A DNA stretch of 64,000 nucleotides from Salinimicrobium sp050750585 (GCF_050750585.1 NZ_JBOJLM010000013.1:1-64000), one strand, 5' to 3'. Positions 36,150 through 45,661 are shown, counted from the stretch's first letter. The notes: generated from the letters alone by a model not told the origin. Program-made: numbers and translations.

Positions 36150-37190
36150 TTATCGGGCCACACGACCTGAAGCGTCACCGCCCATTAATTTCTTAACCTC
36201 ATCTATAGTTACCAGGTTCGCATCTCCTTTGATGGTATGCTTCAATGCTGAAGCGGCTACGGCAAAGTTCAGTGCGTTTTGATCATCTTCAGGATATTTC
36301 AAAAGTCCGTAGATCAATCCTGCCATGAAGGAGTCTCCTCCTCCCACTCTGTCTACGATGTGGGTAATGTTGTATTCAGGAGATTTGAACATTGTTTCTC
36401 CATCGTAAAGAACTCCAGCCCATGTATTGTGGGAAGCTGAAAGTGAACCTCTTAAAGTTGTAATTACTTTCTTAGCATTCGGGAACTTCTCCATCATTTG
36501 CTGACAAACAGAAAGAAAAGCTTCAGCTTTTACATGTTGTCCCTGAGTAGTAATGTCAAGACCTTCCGGCTTGATTCCGAAGTGCTTTTCGGCATCTTCT
36601 TCATTTCCGAGGATAATATCACAGTAAGAAGTAAGCTCGGTCATAATTGCCTCCGGCTCTACGCCGTATTTCCAAAGTTTTGCACGATAGTTAAGATCGG
36701 TTGAAATGGTGATTCCCTTTGCTCTTGCAGCTTTTACAGCCTCAAGACAGGCATCGGCTGCTCCCTGGGAAATTGCGGGGGTGATCCCTGTCCAGTGGAA
36801 CCATCCTGCACCGTCGAAAACCTCATCCCAGTCAACCATTCCTTTCTCAATTTGAGACATGGCCGAATGAGCACGGTCGTAAACTACTTTACTCCCACGG
36901 CTCACTGCCCCGGTTTCCAAAAAATAAATTCCAAGACGATCTCCTCCAAAAATGATCTTATCTGTACCTACATTTCTCTTGCGCATTTCCATAAGCGCAC
37001 ATTCACCAATATCATTTTTTGGCAAGCGGGTAACGAAATCTACAGGCACTCCATAATTGGCCAAAGACACAGCCACATTAGATTCTCCACCACCGTAGAC
37101 TACATCAAAATTATTTGCCTGTGAAAATCGAAGATGTTCCTGCGGGGCAAGGCGTAACATTATTTCACCAAAAGTCACTACTTTTTTCAT
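36150..37190 (-). CDS. 2-keto-3-deoxygluconate kinase KdgK, PfkB family, copy 1
   Basis: 346 residues. FGEIMLRLAPQ, VVYGGGESNVAVSLANYG, STDLNYRAKLWKYG and the nucleotide motif VDRVGGGDSFMAGL with the catalytic Asp. It lies 63 bases after uxaC and 11 bases before the aldolase, the typical kdgK-kdgA pair, so this copy is the more likely main KDG kinase. Confidence 0.92.
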   Translation of the reverse strand: MKKVVTFGEIMLRLAPQEHLRFSQANNFDVVYGGGESNVAVSLANYGVPVDFVTRLPKNDIGECALMEMRKRNVGTDKIIFGGDRLGIYFLETGAVSRGSKVVYDRAHSAMSQIEKGMVDWDEVFDGAGWFHWTGITPAISQGAADACLEAVKAARAKGITISTDLNYRAKLWKYGVEPEAIMTELTSYCDIILGNEEDAEKHFGIKPEGLDITTQGQHVKAEAFLSVCQQMMEKFPNAKKVITTLRGSLSASHNTWAGVLYDGETMFKSPEYNITHIVDRVGGGDSFMAGLIYGLLKYPEDDQNALNFAVAASALKHTIKGDANLVTIDEVKKLMGGDASGRVAR

Positions 37191-37253
37191 AAAACTCTAT
37201 TTATTAAATCTATATTCCAGCTGTAGATCCTGTTTGCAACAAGTCCAGCTGCT

Positions 37254-38657
37254 TTAAAAATTGAAATATTCTTTTGCGTTTTTATAACTAATATTAGCTA
37301 TAGTTTGTCCCACTAATTCCATATCATTGGGCAATTCTCCTTTAGCCATTTCTTCGCCAAACAAGTTACATAAAACTCTTCGAAAATACTCATGCCGCGG
37401 AAAAGAAAGGAAGCTCCTGGAATCTGTCAACATCCCAATAAACACGCTTACTAATCCCATATTAGACAGGGCATCAAGTTGGTCTATAATTCCCTGTTTT
37501 TGATCAAGGAACCACCAGCCAGATCCAAACTGCACTTTACCTTTTACACTCCCGTCATTAAAGTTTCCTATCATGCTGGCAAACACTGCATTATCTGCAG
37601 GATTAAGGTTGTACAAAATTGTCTTTGCGAGCTTATCTTTTCCATCAAGATTATTAAGGAACCCGGAAAGCTTTTCTGCCTGGGAGTAATCTCCAATAGA
37701 ATCCCAACCTGTATCAGACCCCAGTTCGTCCAGCATACGCTTGTTGTTATTCCTTAAAGCTCCAAGATGAAACTGCTGCACCCACCCGAATTCATGGTAA
37801 GTCTCACTTAAGAAAGTAAGCATTGCAGTTTTGAATTTATCAGCTTCCACGGCGGTTAATTCCTCTCCATTTCTCTTTTTCGAGAAGATAGAACCTATTT
37901 CTTCATCTGTGAATTCCTCGAAGGAAATTGAATTCAATCCGTGGTCACATAACCTGCAGCCATTCTCGTGGAAAAATTCGATCCTATTTCGCAAAGCCTT
38001 CTTAAGATCCTTATAAGAACCAATTGAAGACCCGGCAACTTCGGCCAGTTGATCTACATAAGAATTGAAGGAAGGAGCTTCAATAAGCACTGCTTTATCT
38101 GGTCTAAAAGCGGTGCTCACTTTAATTCCGAAGTCATTATTAGCCAATTGCCTGTGATATTCCAGAGTGTCCAGGGGATCTTCGGTAGTACAAAGCGTCT
38201 CCACTCCCATCTTCTTCAAGAGTCCGCGGCAGGAATATTCAGGTTGCTGAAGCTTTTTATTCACCTCCTCATAAATTCTTTCTGCGGAATCTTCATTAAG
38301 AAGCTCATCAATTCCGAAGTACCTCTGAAGTTCAAGATGTGTCCAGTGGTAAAGCGGATTACGAAGCGTATGAGGGACAGTTTTTGCCCAGGCCATAAAC
38401 TTTTCCTTATCTGAAGCATCTCCTGTAATATATTTCTCATCCACGCCCAGGGTACGCATTGCACGCCACTTGTAATGGTCGCCGGCAATCCACACCTGGG
38501 TGATATTATCAAAGCGCCGGTCTTCAGCAATTTCCTTTGGAGAAAGGTGATTGTGATAATCTATTATTGGCTGCTCTTTGGCATAGTTGTTATATAGATC
38601 TTTTGCCTGCTGACTGTAGAGCAAAAAATCGTCTGATATAAATTTATTGGATTTCAT
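37254..38657 (-). CDS. Glucuronate/galacturonate isomerase UxaC
   Basis: 467 residues from the ATG at 38657; an in-frame TTG at 38675 is less likely. It converts galacturonate to tagaturonate and glucuronate to fructuronate. The amidohydrolase-type metal motif IDYHNHLSPKEIAEDRRFDN is at about residues 30-49. Further motifs are THLELQRYFG, CTTEDPLDTLEYH, HENGCRLCDHGL, QFHLGALRNNN and ML-TDSRSFLSFPRHEYFRR (two blocks). The length is close to the 470 residues of the well-known enzyme. It lies 29 bases after kduD. Confidence 0.95.
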   Translation of the reverse strand: MKSNKFISDDFLLYSQQAKDLYNNYAKEQPIIDYHNHLSPKEIAEDRRFDNITQVWIAGDHYKWRAMRTLGVDEKYITGDASDKEKFMAWAKTVPHTLRNPLYHWTHLELQRYFGIDELLNEDSAERIYEEVNKKLQQPEYSCRGLLKKMGVETLCTTEDPLDTLEYHRQLANNDFGIKVSTAFRPDKAVLIEAPSFNSYVDQLAEVAGSSIGSYKDLKKALRNRIEFFHENGCRLCDHGLNSISFEEFTDEEIGSIFSKKRNGEELTAVEADKFKTAMLTFLSETYHEFGWVQQFHLGALRNNNKRMLDELGSDTGWDSIGDYSQAEKLSGFLNNLDGKDKLAKTILYNLNPADNAVFASMIGNFNDGSVKGKVQFGSGWWFLDQKQGIIDQLDALSNMGLVSVFIGMLTDSRSFLSFPRHEYFRRVLCNLFGEEMAKGELPNDMELVGQTIANISYKNAKEYFNF

Positions 38658-38686
38658 TTTCAACTGTTTATTCAAAAATTATGGAG

Positions 38687-39451
38687 TTAGCGACCCATCC
38701 AGCCACCATCAACCAATACAACAGACCCGTTCATGTAATCACTGGCTTTTGAAGCGAGGAAGACCACAGGTCCTTTGAAATCTTCGGGTTCTCCCCATCT
38801 TCCTGCAGGAATACGGGCTAAGATTGAAGTACTTCTATCTTCGTCCTCTCTTAAGGCTGCTGTATTATCTGTAGCAATATAACCGGGAGCAATTGCATTG
38901 ATCTGTACTCCTTTTGAGGCCCATTCATTAGAAAAGGCTTTTACAAGTTGCCCTACGGCACCTTTTGAAGCAGCGTAGCCCGGCACTGTAATTCCACCCT
39001 GGAAAGTGAGAAGGGAGGCTGTAAAAATAATTTTCCCACTTCCTCTCTTGATCATTTCTTTCCCGATCTCCCGGGTCAAAATGAACTGAGAATTTTGATT
39101 CACCTCGATCACCTTGTCCCAGTATTCATCGGGATGTTCGGCGGCGGGTTTCCTCATGATTGTTCCGGCGTTATTCACCAGGATATCTATGATAGCATTT
39201 TCAGATTTTATTTTTTCTATGAAAGCGTAAAGACTCTTTCGGTCTGAAAAATCGCATTGATAGGCTGAAAATTTTCTTCCTGCAGCCTGTACAGCTTTTT
39301 CAATTTCAGAACCTTCTGCCTTAAGGCTGGTAGAAACCCCGATGATATCTGCGCCTGCTTCTGCAAGGCCCTGGGCCATTGCAAAACCAATTCCGCGGTT
39401 ACAACCTGTAACCAATGCCGTTTTTCCGGTTAGATCAAATAGTTCCATCAT
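38687..39451 (-). CDS. 2-keto-3-deoxygluconate 5-dehydrogenase KduD (SDR)
   Basis: 254 residues. VTGCNRGIGFAMAQG nucleotide motif, NNAGTIMRKP, the Ser of IIFTASLLT and YAASKGAV active site. KduD reduces 2,5-diketo-3-deoxygluconate to KDG. The start overlaps the kduI stop by one base (TAATG); a second ATG follows directly. The typical kduI-kduD pair makes this assignment firm compared with the other SDR at 17458. Confidence 0.93.
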   Translation of the reverse strand: MMELFDLTGKTALVTGCNRGIGFAMAQGLAEAGADIIGVSTSLKAEGSEIEKAVQAAGRKFSAYQCDFSDRKSLYAFIEKIKSENAIIDILVNNAGTIMRKPAAEHPDEYWDKVIEVNQNSQFILTREIGKEMIKRGSGKIIFTASLLTFQGGITVPGYAASKGAVGQLVKAFSNEWASKGVQINAIAPGYIATDNTAALREDEDRSTSILARIPAGRWGEPEDFKGPVVFLASKASDYMNGSVVLVDGGWMGR

Positions 39452-40287
39452 TACTTCAGGTTATCGGGATCTACTTTATCCATGTCCCCGTAATCCAGGT
39501 TTTCACCTGCCATTCCCCAGATAAAGGTATAGTTTGAAGTTCCGGCGCCGGCGTGAATAGACCATTCCGGAGATAAAACCGCCTGATGGTTCTTCATAAA
39601 GATGTGTCTTGTTTCATCTGGCTGACCCATAAAGTGGCTTATGGTTTGACCTTCTTCAAGATCAAAGTAGAAATAAGCCTCCATACGACGTTCATGGGTG
39701 TGGGGAGGCATAGTGTTCCAAACGTTGCCTTCAACAAGTTCGGTCATCCCCATTTGTAACTGGCAGGTTTCAACTATGCTATTTACAATGAGTTTATTGA
39801 GGATCCTTTTGTTGGCGTATTTCTCATCTCCCAAATGAACTATTTCGGCATCTTCTTTTCCAACTTTTTTGGTGGGATATTCTTTGTGGGCGGGAGCTGA
39901 ATTCAAATAGAAAACAGGTTGCTCTCCAGAAGACTTCTTAAAAATGACATTTTTGACACCCTTTCCAACATAAAGAGCTTCTTTATGCGCAAGCTGAAAT
40001 TCCTTTCCATCAACTTCGACAACTCCGGTTCCCCCTACATTGATCACTCCCAGTTCTCTTCTATCCAGGAAGTTTTCAGCTTTAAGGTCGTCTATAGTTT
40101 CAAGTTTCAGGTCTTTTTCTACGGGAAAAGCTCCTCCCACGATAAAACGGTCATACATGGAGTAGGTAAGATTGATCTCATCATTTTTGAAAAGTTCGGG
40201 GATCAAAAAGTGCTCCCGCAATTCCTGGGTGGTATATCTTTTTACATCATTTGGGTGATGTGCGTAACGCAATTCAGATTTTGTCAT
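39451..40287 (-). CDS. 5-keto-4-deoxyuronate isomerase KduI
   Basis: 278 residues, the usual length. A cupin-type isomerase that converts 5-keto-4-deoxyuronate to 2,5-diketo-3-deoxygluconate. Family blocks include LRYAHHPNDVKRYTT, YDRFIVGGAFP, EALYVGKG, MPPHTHERRMEAYFYFDL (metal His and Glu) and PEWSIHAGAGTSNYTFIWGMAGEN. It is the first gene of the long uronate operon, 104 bases downstream of an operator-linked promoter. Confidence 0.95.
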   Translation of the reverse strand: MTKSELRYAHHPNDVKRYTTQELREHFLIPELFKNDEINLTYSMYDRFIVGGAFPVEKDLKLETIDDLKAENFLDRRELGVINVGGTGVVEVDGKEFQLAHKEALYVGKGVKNVIFKKSSGEQPVFYLNSAPAHKEYPTKKVGKEDAEIVHLGDEKYANKRILNKLIVNSIVETCQLQMGMTELVEGNVWNTMPPHTHERRMEAYFYFDLEEGQTISHFMGQPDETRHIFMKNHQAVLSPEWSIHAGAGTSNYTFIWGMAGENLDYGDMDKVDPDNLK

Positions 40288-40329
40288 TTCGATTTTGTTT
40301 TTTCTGTTCTACTTGATTTTTATTCAGGA

Positions 40330-40350
40330 GCTGAAGCCGCTAACTTCAGC
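40330..40350 (-). other. Leader hairpin of the kduI transcript
   Basis: GCTGAAG / CTTCAGC, 7 bp with loop CCGCTAA, within the predicted untranslated leader between the promoter at 40391 and the kduI start. There is no T tract, so it is more likely an mRNA-stability or processing structure than a terminator. Confidence 0.35.
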
Positions 40351-40376
40351 CCTTTCCCTCTTGGGATCGGTATTTA

Positions 40377-40390
40377 TGCAATCGATTACA
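40377..40390. promoter_or_regulatory. LacI-type operator, site 2 (TGCAATCGATTACA)
   Basis: Same palindrome as at 27197 and 63321. It lies 90 bases upstream of kduI and directly next to the -7 element at 40391-40398. Confidence 0.8.
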
Positions 40391-40398
40391 CAAATATA
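40391..40398 (-). promoter_or_regulatory. -7 element of the kduI operon promoter (TATATTTG)
   Basis: Exact match to TAnnTTTG on the minus strand, directly touching the operator. No TTG is found at the standard distance upstream. Confidence 0.6.
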
Positions 40399-40466
40399 GA
40401 ATTTTTTCGGCGAAAAGGTTTTCCTAAGCGTTAAAATCCGCCTGAAACGACTAAAAAAATTCCTGC

Positions 40467-40485
40467 TCAAAAATGTCATTTTTGA
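40467..40485 (-). terminator. Palindrome at the end of the CE12 gene, possible terminator
   Basis: TCAAAAATG-T-CATTTTTGA has perfect 9-bp arms and overlaps the stop codon of the CE12 gene (40476). A T-rich stretch follows on the minus strand. It is near-identical to palindromes inside four coding regions of this locus (see findings). Confidence 0.5.
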
Positions 40486-41291
40486 CGCTCTACTTTTTTC
40501 TTCTGAAGCTTTAGATCTACCAATCCTTCATAAACCAGTTGAGCCACTGCCCTGGCCCCTTCGGGTTGGAAGTGGGTATTATCACTACTACCCTCGGGAT
40601 AAGCCTCGTATATCCCGGGGCCAAAGTTCATGAAATACTTGTTTGTCACATATTCTTTTCCTTTTTCAGTAAAGTGATCCATAGACCTCTGCGTGAGATC
40701 GATAAGGTACACATTTAGTTCCTCGGCTACTTCTACAGCAGCCGTATAATACTCTCCGTGCACGTTTTGCAGCTTCCCGTCTTCCCATGGGTAATTCCGA
40801 TTCACGGGTGTTAGAATCACCGGAATTCCACCTTTTTGACGGGTTTGGTTTACGTAAAGCCGCAGGTATTCTTTATATCCTTCTACAGTTACATACCGCT
40901 CCGGCTTATTTTCAGCCGCATCATTATGCCCAAACTGCATTAGTACAAGATCTCCCTTTTTGAGATCCTTATAAACCGATGACCATCTTCCTTCTTCAAA
41001 AAACGTTCGGGTACTGCGCCCTCCCCTGGCGCGGTCGTCGACAACTACAGAATCGGCATTTATAATATGCGACAAAGGTTTTAGCCGCTCTTTGCTCATG
41101 TTTTCCTGAAACACCTGCCCCCATCCCATTATAGGATACCGGGTTTTCATGTAATCCTTGCCGGGATCATAGTTATTACTATAGTCGGCCATGGTGGAAT
41201 CTCCTATGAGATAAACTTTGGTCACTTCTTCTTTCTGAAATGAAAGAACTGCAAACGCGGAACAAATTAAAATTAAAGATTTGAGGCTCAT
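40476..41291 (-). CDS. Rhamnogalacturonan acetylesterase (CE12, SGNH)
   Basis: 271 residues with an N-terminal signal sequence (SLKSLILICSAFAVLSF). The SGNH blocks are complete: nucleophile in LIGDSTMADY, Gly in ARGGRSTRTFFEEGRW, Asn in MQFGHNDAAE, and the Asp-His pair in SSDNTHFQPEG. It removes acetyl groups from rhamnogalacturonan or homogalacturonan. It is the last gene of the unit starting at 49154 and begins one base after the GH28 stop. Confidence 0.92.
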   Translation of the reverse strand: MSLKSLILICSAFAVLSFQKEEVTKVYLIGDSTMADYSNNYDPGKDYMKTRYPIMGWGQVFQENMSKERLKPLSHIINADSVVVDDRARGGRSTRTFFEEGRWSSVYKDLKKGDLVLMQFGHNDAAENKPERYVTVEGYKEYLRLYVNQTRQKGGIPVILTPVNRNYPWEDGKLQNVHGEYYTAAVEVAEELNVYLIDLTQRSMDHFTEKGKEYVTNKYFMNFGPGIYEAYPEGSSDNTHFQPEGARAVAQLVYEGLVDLKLQKKKVERQK

Positions 41292-41292
41292 A

Positions 41293-42984
41293 TCAGTTAA
41301 GGATTACTGCTTTTTTGGGAAGCTTTTTATCTTGCTCGATCTGTCTACCTGCAGCAGAAAAATCTTCCTTTTCAAATTTTACATTTTTGGATAGAGTGCC
41401 CAGAACCCGCACCGGGATTTTTCCGTTTTCAGCAAAAGAAAGATTCTTCACGTCAACATTTTTGGTGTTGTATAAAGTGATGGCAGAATCATCCCCTGCG
41501 ATCACCTTAACGTTGATCAATTCCAGACCATCTACGTCTATAGCTGTGATCCCTTTTTCAGCTTCCAAAATTGAGTTTTCAATCCTGATATTCTTCACGT
41601 TCATTTCTGGCAGACCCATAAAAAAGGCTGCCCTGTGAGAATCAACTATCCGAATGTTCTTCATAAATATATTCTTGAACGACGGAGTTTCTACAGTTAC
41701 TGGCATAGGAGTTTCATCGCGAACTTCTTCCATTTCCTCCTCACCCTCATCAAGGACTGGAGCCTTTCCGCCGTAAAAAAGATTGAATCTTATAGCATCT
41801 GTAGGAATATTGAGCATATCAATATTAGAGATATAGATATTCTCCACTACTCCACCCCTTCCGCGGGTAGATTTAAACCGCAGTCCGACGTCGGTTCCCA
41901 TAAAGGTACAGTTTGAAATATGGACGTTCTTAACTCCGCCACTCATCTCACTACCTACCACAACTCCGCCGTGGCCATGGTAAACGATATTATTCTTCAC
42001 CACGACATTCTCTGTTGGCATACCTCTGTCCCTGCCGTCTTTGTTTTTACCCGACTTGAAACAGATGGCATCATCACCCACATCAAAGGTGTTGTTATAG
42101 ACCAATACATTTTTACAGGATTCGATATCCAGACCGTCCCCGTTTTGAGAATACCAGGGATTACGAACATTGATATTTCTAATGATTATGTCCTCGCTCA
42201 TTAACGGGTGAATATTCCATGCAGGAGAATTTTGGAAAGTAGGCCCGTCGAGAAGAATTCGCTTGCTGTTGACAAGACTCACCATCACCGGTCTAAGATA
42301 ATCCTTCACCTTTCGATGTGCCTCAATCCCTTCAAGATCTGGTACGTTTTGATCTGTGGAAAGATCATATCCTAATTTCGAATTTTCTGAAGGAAACCAC
42401 ATTTTCTCATCGTCTGAAAGCACTCCGCCGGAATTCACCAGGGTTTTCCATTGATTTGCCGACATTTTGCCCTTTTTGACAGGTCTCCATGCATCCCCGT
42501 TCCCGTCAATAGTTCCGGTACCCGTAATGGCAATGTTTTCTACATTGGTAGCATGAATGGGAGAAGTATTTCGAATTGTATTTAAGCCTTCAAAACTAGT
42601 ATGTACTAGTGAATAATCGTCAAAATCCCTGCTGAACAGCAATAATGCTCCATCCTCGAGGTGGAGATTGATATTACTCTTTAGCTCAATAGAACCGGTA
42701 AGCCAAATCCCGCGGGGAACAATTACTTTTCCACCACCTTTAGAATTCACCTCTGAAATTGCCATTTTAAAGACCTCAGTATTCTTGAAGGTGCCTCCCG
42801 ATTGTGCCCCGAAGTCGGTAATTGACCTGGAATAATCGGGAAAGGAAGTTTCCTTAACTTCAGGCATATCAAATTCCAGCCCTTCATACATCTGCTGAAG
42901 GCTTACCTGTGCCTCCACCGGGTTTGTTCCAAACACCAGGAACAACACTGCTGCTAAGGCTTTAAAAATGTCCTTTTTCATCAC
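41293..42984 (-). CDS. GH28 polygalacturonase family protein
   Basis: 563 residues with a signal peptide ending at VEAQ. Beta-helix with GTGTIDGNGDAWRP, SPAWNIHPLMSED, NGDGLDIESC, DVGDDAICFKSGKN (catalytic Asp), YHGHGGVVVGSE (His) and GLRFKSTRGRGG (Arg-x-Lys). It is longer than the other two GH28 proteins because of an insert with an acidic run (DEGEEEMEEV) and extra C-terminal helical turns. Probably a rhamnogalacturonan or galacturonan hydrolase acting in the periplasm. It has one-base to ten-base gaps to both neighbours. Confidence 0.92.
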   Translation of the reverse strand: MMKKDIFKALAAVLFLVFGTNPVEAQVSLQQMYEGLEFDMPEVKETSFPDYSRSITDFGAQSGGTFKNTEVFKMAISEVNSKGGGKVIVPRGIWLTGSIELKSNINLHLEDGALLLFSRDFDDYSLVHTSFEGLNTIRNTSPIHATNVENIAITGTGTIDGNGDAWRPVKKGKMSANQWKTLVNSGGVLSDDEKMWFPSENSKLGYDLSTDQNVPDLEGIEAHRKVKDYLRPVMVSLVNSKRILLDGPTFQNSPAWNIHPLMSEDIIIRNINVRNPWYSQNGDGLDIESCKNVLVYNNTFDVGDDAICFKSGKNKDGRDRGMPTENVVVKNNIVYHGHGGVVVGSEMSGGVKNVHISNCTFMGTDVGLRFKSTRGRGGVVENIYISNIDMLNIPTDAIRFNLFYGGKAPVLDEGEEEMEEVRDETPMPVTVETPSFKNIFMKNIRIVDSHRAAFFMGLPEMNVKNIRIENSILEAEKGITAIDVDGLELINVKVIAGDDSAITLYNTKNVDVKNLSFAENGKIPVRVLGTLSKNVKFEKEDFSAAGRQIEQDKKLPKKAVILN

Positions 42985-42994
42985 TTTTTTTTAT

Positions 42995-44638
42995 TTATTT
43001 TTTGGAAAACCTGAACCAGTCAAAATCGGCATAACCCGAGTCGTTGATCTTCTCTTCCTGAGTGGCGAAAATTCCCACTTTTGCTCCTATCCATTTTCCG
43101 GGCAGGGCCTTAAAACTTCCCTCCACCGGAGTGAATTGTTTACCATCTTCACTGTAACTAAATGTGCAGGTTTCATCCTTGTTCACCTTCACGCGTAACA
43201 CTATGGAATTCCCATCGAGCTTCTTTATCACCTGCTCTTGCTCCTCATTGCCTTCTTCAGCATTTTTATTTACTGCGTACTTTAAATAAATACCGTCATT
43301 TTCACTTTCAAGAGCGAGATAAGCGTAAGCCATTCCCATCACTACGAGTCCGGCTTTTTCATTCTCCAGCTTTTCATTGGGATGGAAAGTCAGTTTGGTA
43401 GTAGTGGTAAATTCATCTGCAGGGAATTTCTGAAGTAAAAGGTTGGGTGCATCCCAAAGATTTTTACTGTTGTCTGGCAACTGGTGCGCATAAAGCCTTA
43501 ACTGTCCTTTTGCCGGATTAGCAAAGGCCCAGGTAGCTTGAGGATTTGCCTGCCATTGCCATTGAAGACCTATATCATTGCCCTCAAATTCATCTGAATC
43601 TTTGGGCGTAACTACGGGATAAGTTTTTCCGACATTTGGTTTGCGGAAAGACATTACCGGCTGCCCGGTACCGTCACCATCCTTATCTTCTCCCATGGTA
43701 GGCCACCCGTCCTTCCAGGTCATGGGCTGCATATGAACGATACGACCATAAGCCCCTTTATCCTGAAAATGGATAAACCAGTCCTCGCCATTCTCAAGTT
43801 CGATCCACGCTCCCTGGTGAGGCCCATTGATATCGGTATTTCCCTGAGCCAAAGAAACATGCTCCTCGTAAGGACCGTAAGGGTTTTTAGACCGCAGAAT
43901 TAACTGCCATCCTGTAGAAACTCCTCCGGCAGGGGCAAAAATGTAATAATAGCCCGCTTTTTTGTAAAACTTAGTCCCTTCTACAGTTGGATGATCTTCA
44001 TGTCCATCAAAAACGATCTTCCCGGCACCGGTAGTTTTTGTGCCTTCCCAGTTCATGGGTTTCACTACCAGAATGCTCTTAATTCCTGCCCGGCTTCCGG
44101 CAAAAGCATGGGATAAGTAAGCTTTTCCATCTTCATCCCAAAGGGGCGCAGGGTCGATAAGTCCTTTCCCGGATTCCACCAGTACAGGCTCTTCCCACTC
44201 CCCGGCAGGATCCTTTGTTTTCACCATGTAAATCCCAAAATCGGGATCTCCCCAATAGATGTAGTATTCACCTTCGTGGTATCGAAATGCCGGTGCCCAA
44301 ACTCCATTCCCATGCTGGGGGGAGCTGAAATGTTCGTCGGGCACCTGCCTTGGTAAAGCATGATTTATAAGCTGCCAGTTCACCAGATCTTTGGAATGCA
44401 ATATTGGTAAAGCCGGTGCAGAATTAAACGAAGACGAGGTCATGTAGAAATCATCGCCCACTCTCACCACATCGGGATCGGAATAATCTGCATGTAAAAT
44501 GGGATTTATATATGTTCCATCTCCCTGATCTGCCACCCAGACCTCTGACTTAAAATTTTCGCTTTTTTGAGCATTTGTTGTAATTCCTCCTAAAACTGAA
44601 AGAATCAAAAATGCTGCTAAATTTCTAAGTCTTTTCAT
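42995..44638 (-). CDS. GH43-family glycosidase with C-terminal beta-sandwich
   Basis: 547 residues with signal peptide (to TTNAQ). Residues about 40-335 form the five-bladed propeller: base Asp in YSDPDVVRVG, the second Asp in LIDPAPLWDEDG, and acid Glu in PTVEGTKFYK. Residues about 350-547 form a concanavalin-like module (VTPKDSDEFEGNDIGLQWQWQANP) common in GH43 proteins. In a pectin locus the likely targets are arabinose, galactose or xylose side chains; the subfamily cannot be fixed by eye. Confidence 0.88.
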   Translation of the reverse strand: MKRLRNLAAFLILSVLGGITTNAQKSENFKSEVWVADQGDGTYINPILHADYSDPDVVRVGDDFYMTSSSFNSAPALPILHSKDLVNWQLINHALPRQVPDEHFSSPQHGNGVWAPAFRYHEGEYYIYWGDPDFGIYMVKTKDPAGEWEEPVLVESGKGLIDPAPLWDEDGKAYLSHAFAGSRAGIKSILVVKPMNWEGTKTTGAGKIVFDGHEDHPTVEGTKFYKKAGYYYIFAPAGGVSTGWQLILRSKNPYGPYEEHVSLAQGNTDINGPHQGAWIELENGEDWFIHFQDKGAYGRIVHMQPMTWKDGWPTMGEDKDGDGTGQPVMSFRKPNVGKTYPVVTPKDSDEFEGNDIGLQWQWQANPQATWAFANPAKGQLRLYAHQLPDNSKNLWDAPNLLLQKFPADEFTTTTKLTFHPNEKLENEKAGLVVMGMAYAYLALESENDGIYLKYAVNKNAEEGNEEQEQVIKKLDGNSIVLRVKVNKDETCTFSYSEDGKQFTPVEGSFKALPGKWIGAKVGIFATQEEKINDSGYADFDWFRFSKK

Positions 44639-44639
44639 G

Positions 44640-45659
44640 TTATTCTAATTTTCCGGAGTCCTGAAGACTGTTTAAAAGCTTATCAATTTCAGCCATAAAT
44701 GCCTCCTTTGTAGAGATACCGTTCGGCTCCTGTTCCCAGGCAGCAAGGAAATAATAGGTTACAGGTTCTGCAGTTTCATTAAAGATCACCAGGTGATCAT
44801 GTGGACCTTCTTTTACTTCTTTTACTTCATTAGTTTTATAGAATAAAGCCATTCCCAGTTTGTCCTGATCATTAATTAAAGTCTGGGTTCCATAAGTGGC
44901 GATGTATGCCCACTCTCCGCCTTCACTTTCCTTCTGAAGCAACTCAATATTTTCGGATTTTACGATCCCTGTGGTTAAACCTTCAAGAGGTTCTGAAAGA
45001 TCTAAAGTCGCTTTTGTATATCTCCCTTCAGGAAAAATAGTGAGGCTTGAAGTAAGATCTACAGTGTCTGCACCTGTTGCCCAATCTGAATATTCAATTT
45101 TCACTTCAGAAGAAGCTTCAGAATTTGAGACCTGCGCACGGGTGTTTCCCACATTTCTGAAGTGTGCTACAGTATCATTCATAAAGCGGCCGTAGCTCCC
45201 AATTCCCAGAGATTTCCCGGCTTTTAGGATATCCATCCCCCAGGCAGCTTCTTCGTGGTAAGAATCGAAACCGTCCTGGCCCACTTGTGGCAGCACCATA
45301 GTGTCAGTTTTCTTTCCGAAGATATCTATAGCGTTTCTCCAGTCCAGATATAATCTATACCCCACCTGTGCATTCTCCCAGCCCGGACCTTCATACCTAA
45401 TGTAGTAAGAGTGATCTGTATGTTCCGGGGGAAGGGTAAGTTCCTGCACATTTTCGAAAGTGCCGCCCCTGTATTCTCGACCTTCCCATTGTCCGTCCTT
45501 TTTCACCGAGATCTCGGCATAAGTTTGAGGCTGAGAAGTTTTGTTGTCTTCAGGGATTAAACGCTGCTTCTTGTCATCCTTGTTTTTGCAGGCTGTTGCT
45601 GCAATAATGAGTGAAAGGATTAAATATTTTGATAGTGACTTCATATTAGTGTTTCTCAT
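44640..45659 (-). CDS. DUF4861-family lipoprotein
   Basis: 339 residues with lipobox IIAATAC; an inner ATG at 45644 is an alternative start. It belongs, by recognition, to the DUF4861 family, found mainly in Bacteroidota pectin loci beside GH105. Visible features are WEGREYRGGTFENVQ, YRLYLDWRNAIDIFGK, SYHEEAAWGMDILK, KAGKSLGIGSYGR and an all-beta pattern like a galactose-mutarotase or lyase sandwich. Conserved acidic, His and Tyr residues make an enzyme plausible, but no activity can be claimed. It starts two bases after the GH105 stop. Confidence 0.8.
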   Translation of the reverse strand: MRNTNMKSLSKYLILSLIIAATACKNKDDKKQRLIPEDNKTSQPQTYAEISVKKDGQWEGREYRGGTFENVQELTLPPEHTDHSYYIRYEGPGWENAQVGYRLYLDWRNAIDIFGKKTDTMVLPQVGQDGFDSYHEEAAWGMDILKAGKSLGIGSYGRFMNDTVAHFRNVGNTRAQVSNSEASSEVKIEYSDWATGADTVDLTSSLTIFPEGRYTKATLDLSEPLEGLTTGIVKSENIELLQKESEGGEWAYIATYGTQTLINDQDKLGMALFYKTNEVKEVKEGPHDHLVIFNETAEPVTYYFLAAWEQEPNGISTKEAFMAEIDKLLNSLQDSGKLE

Positions 45660-45661
45660 GA

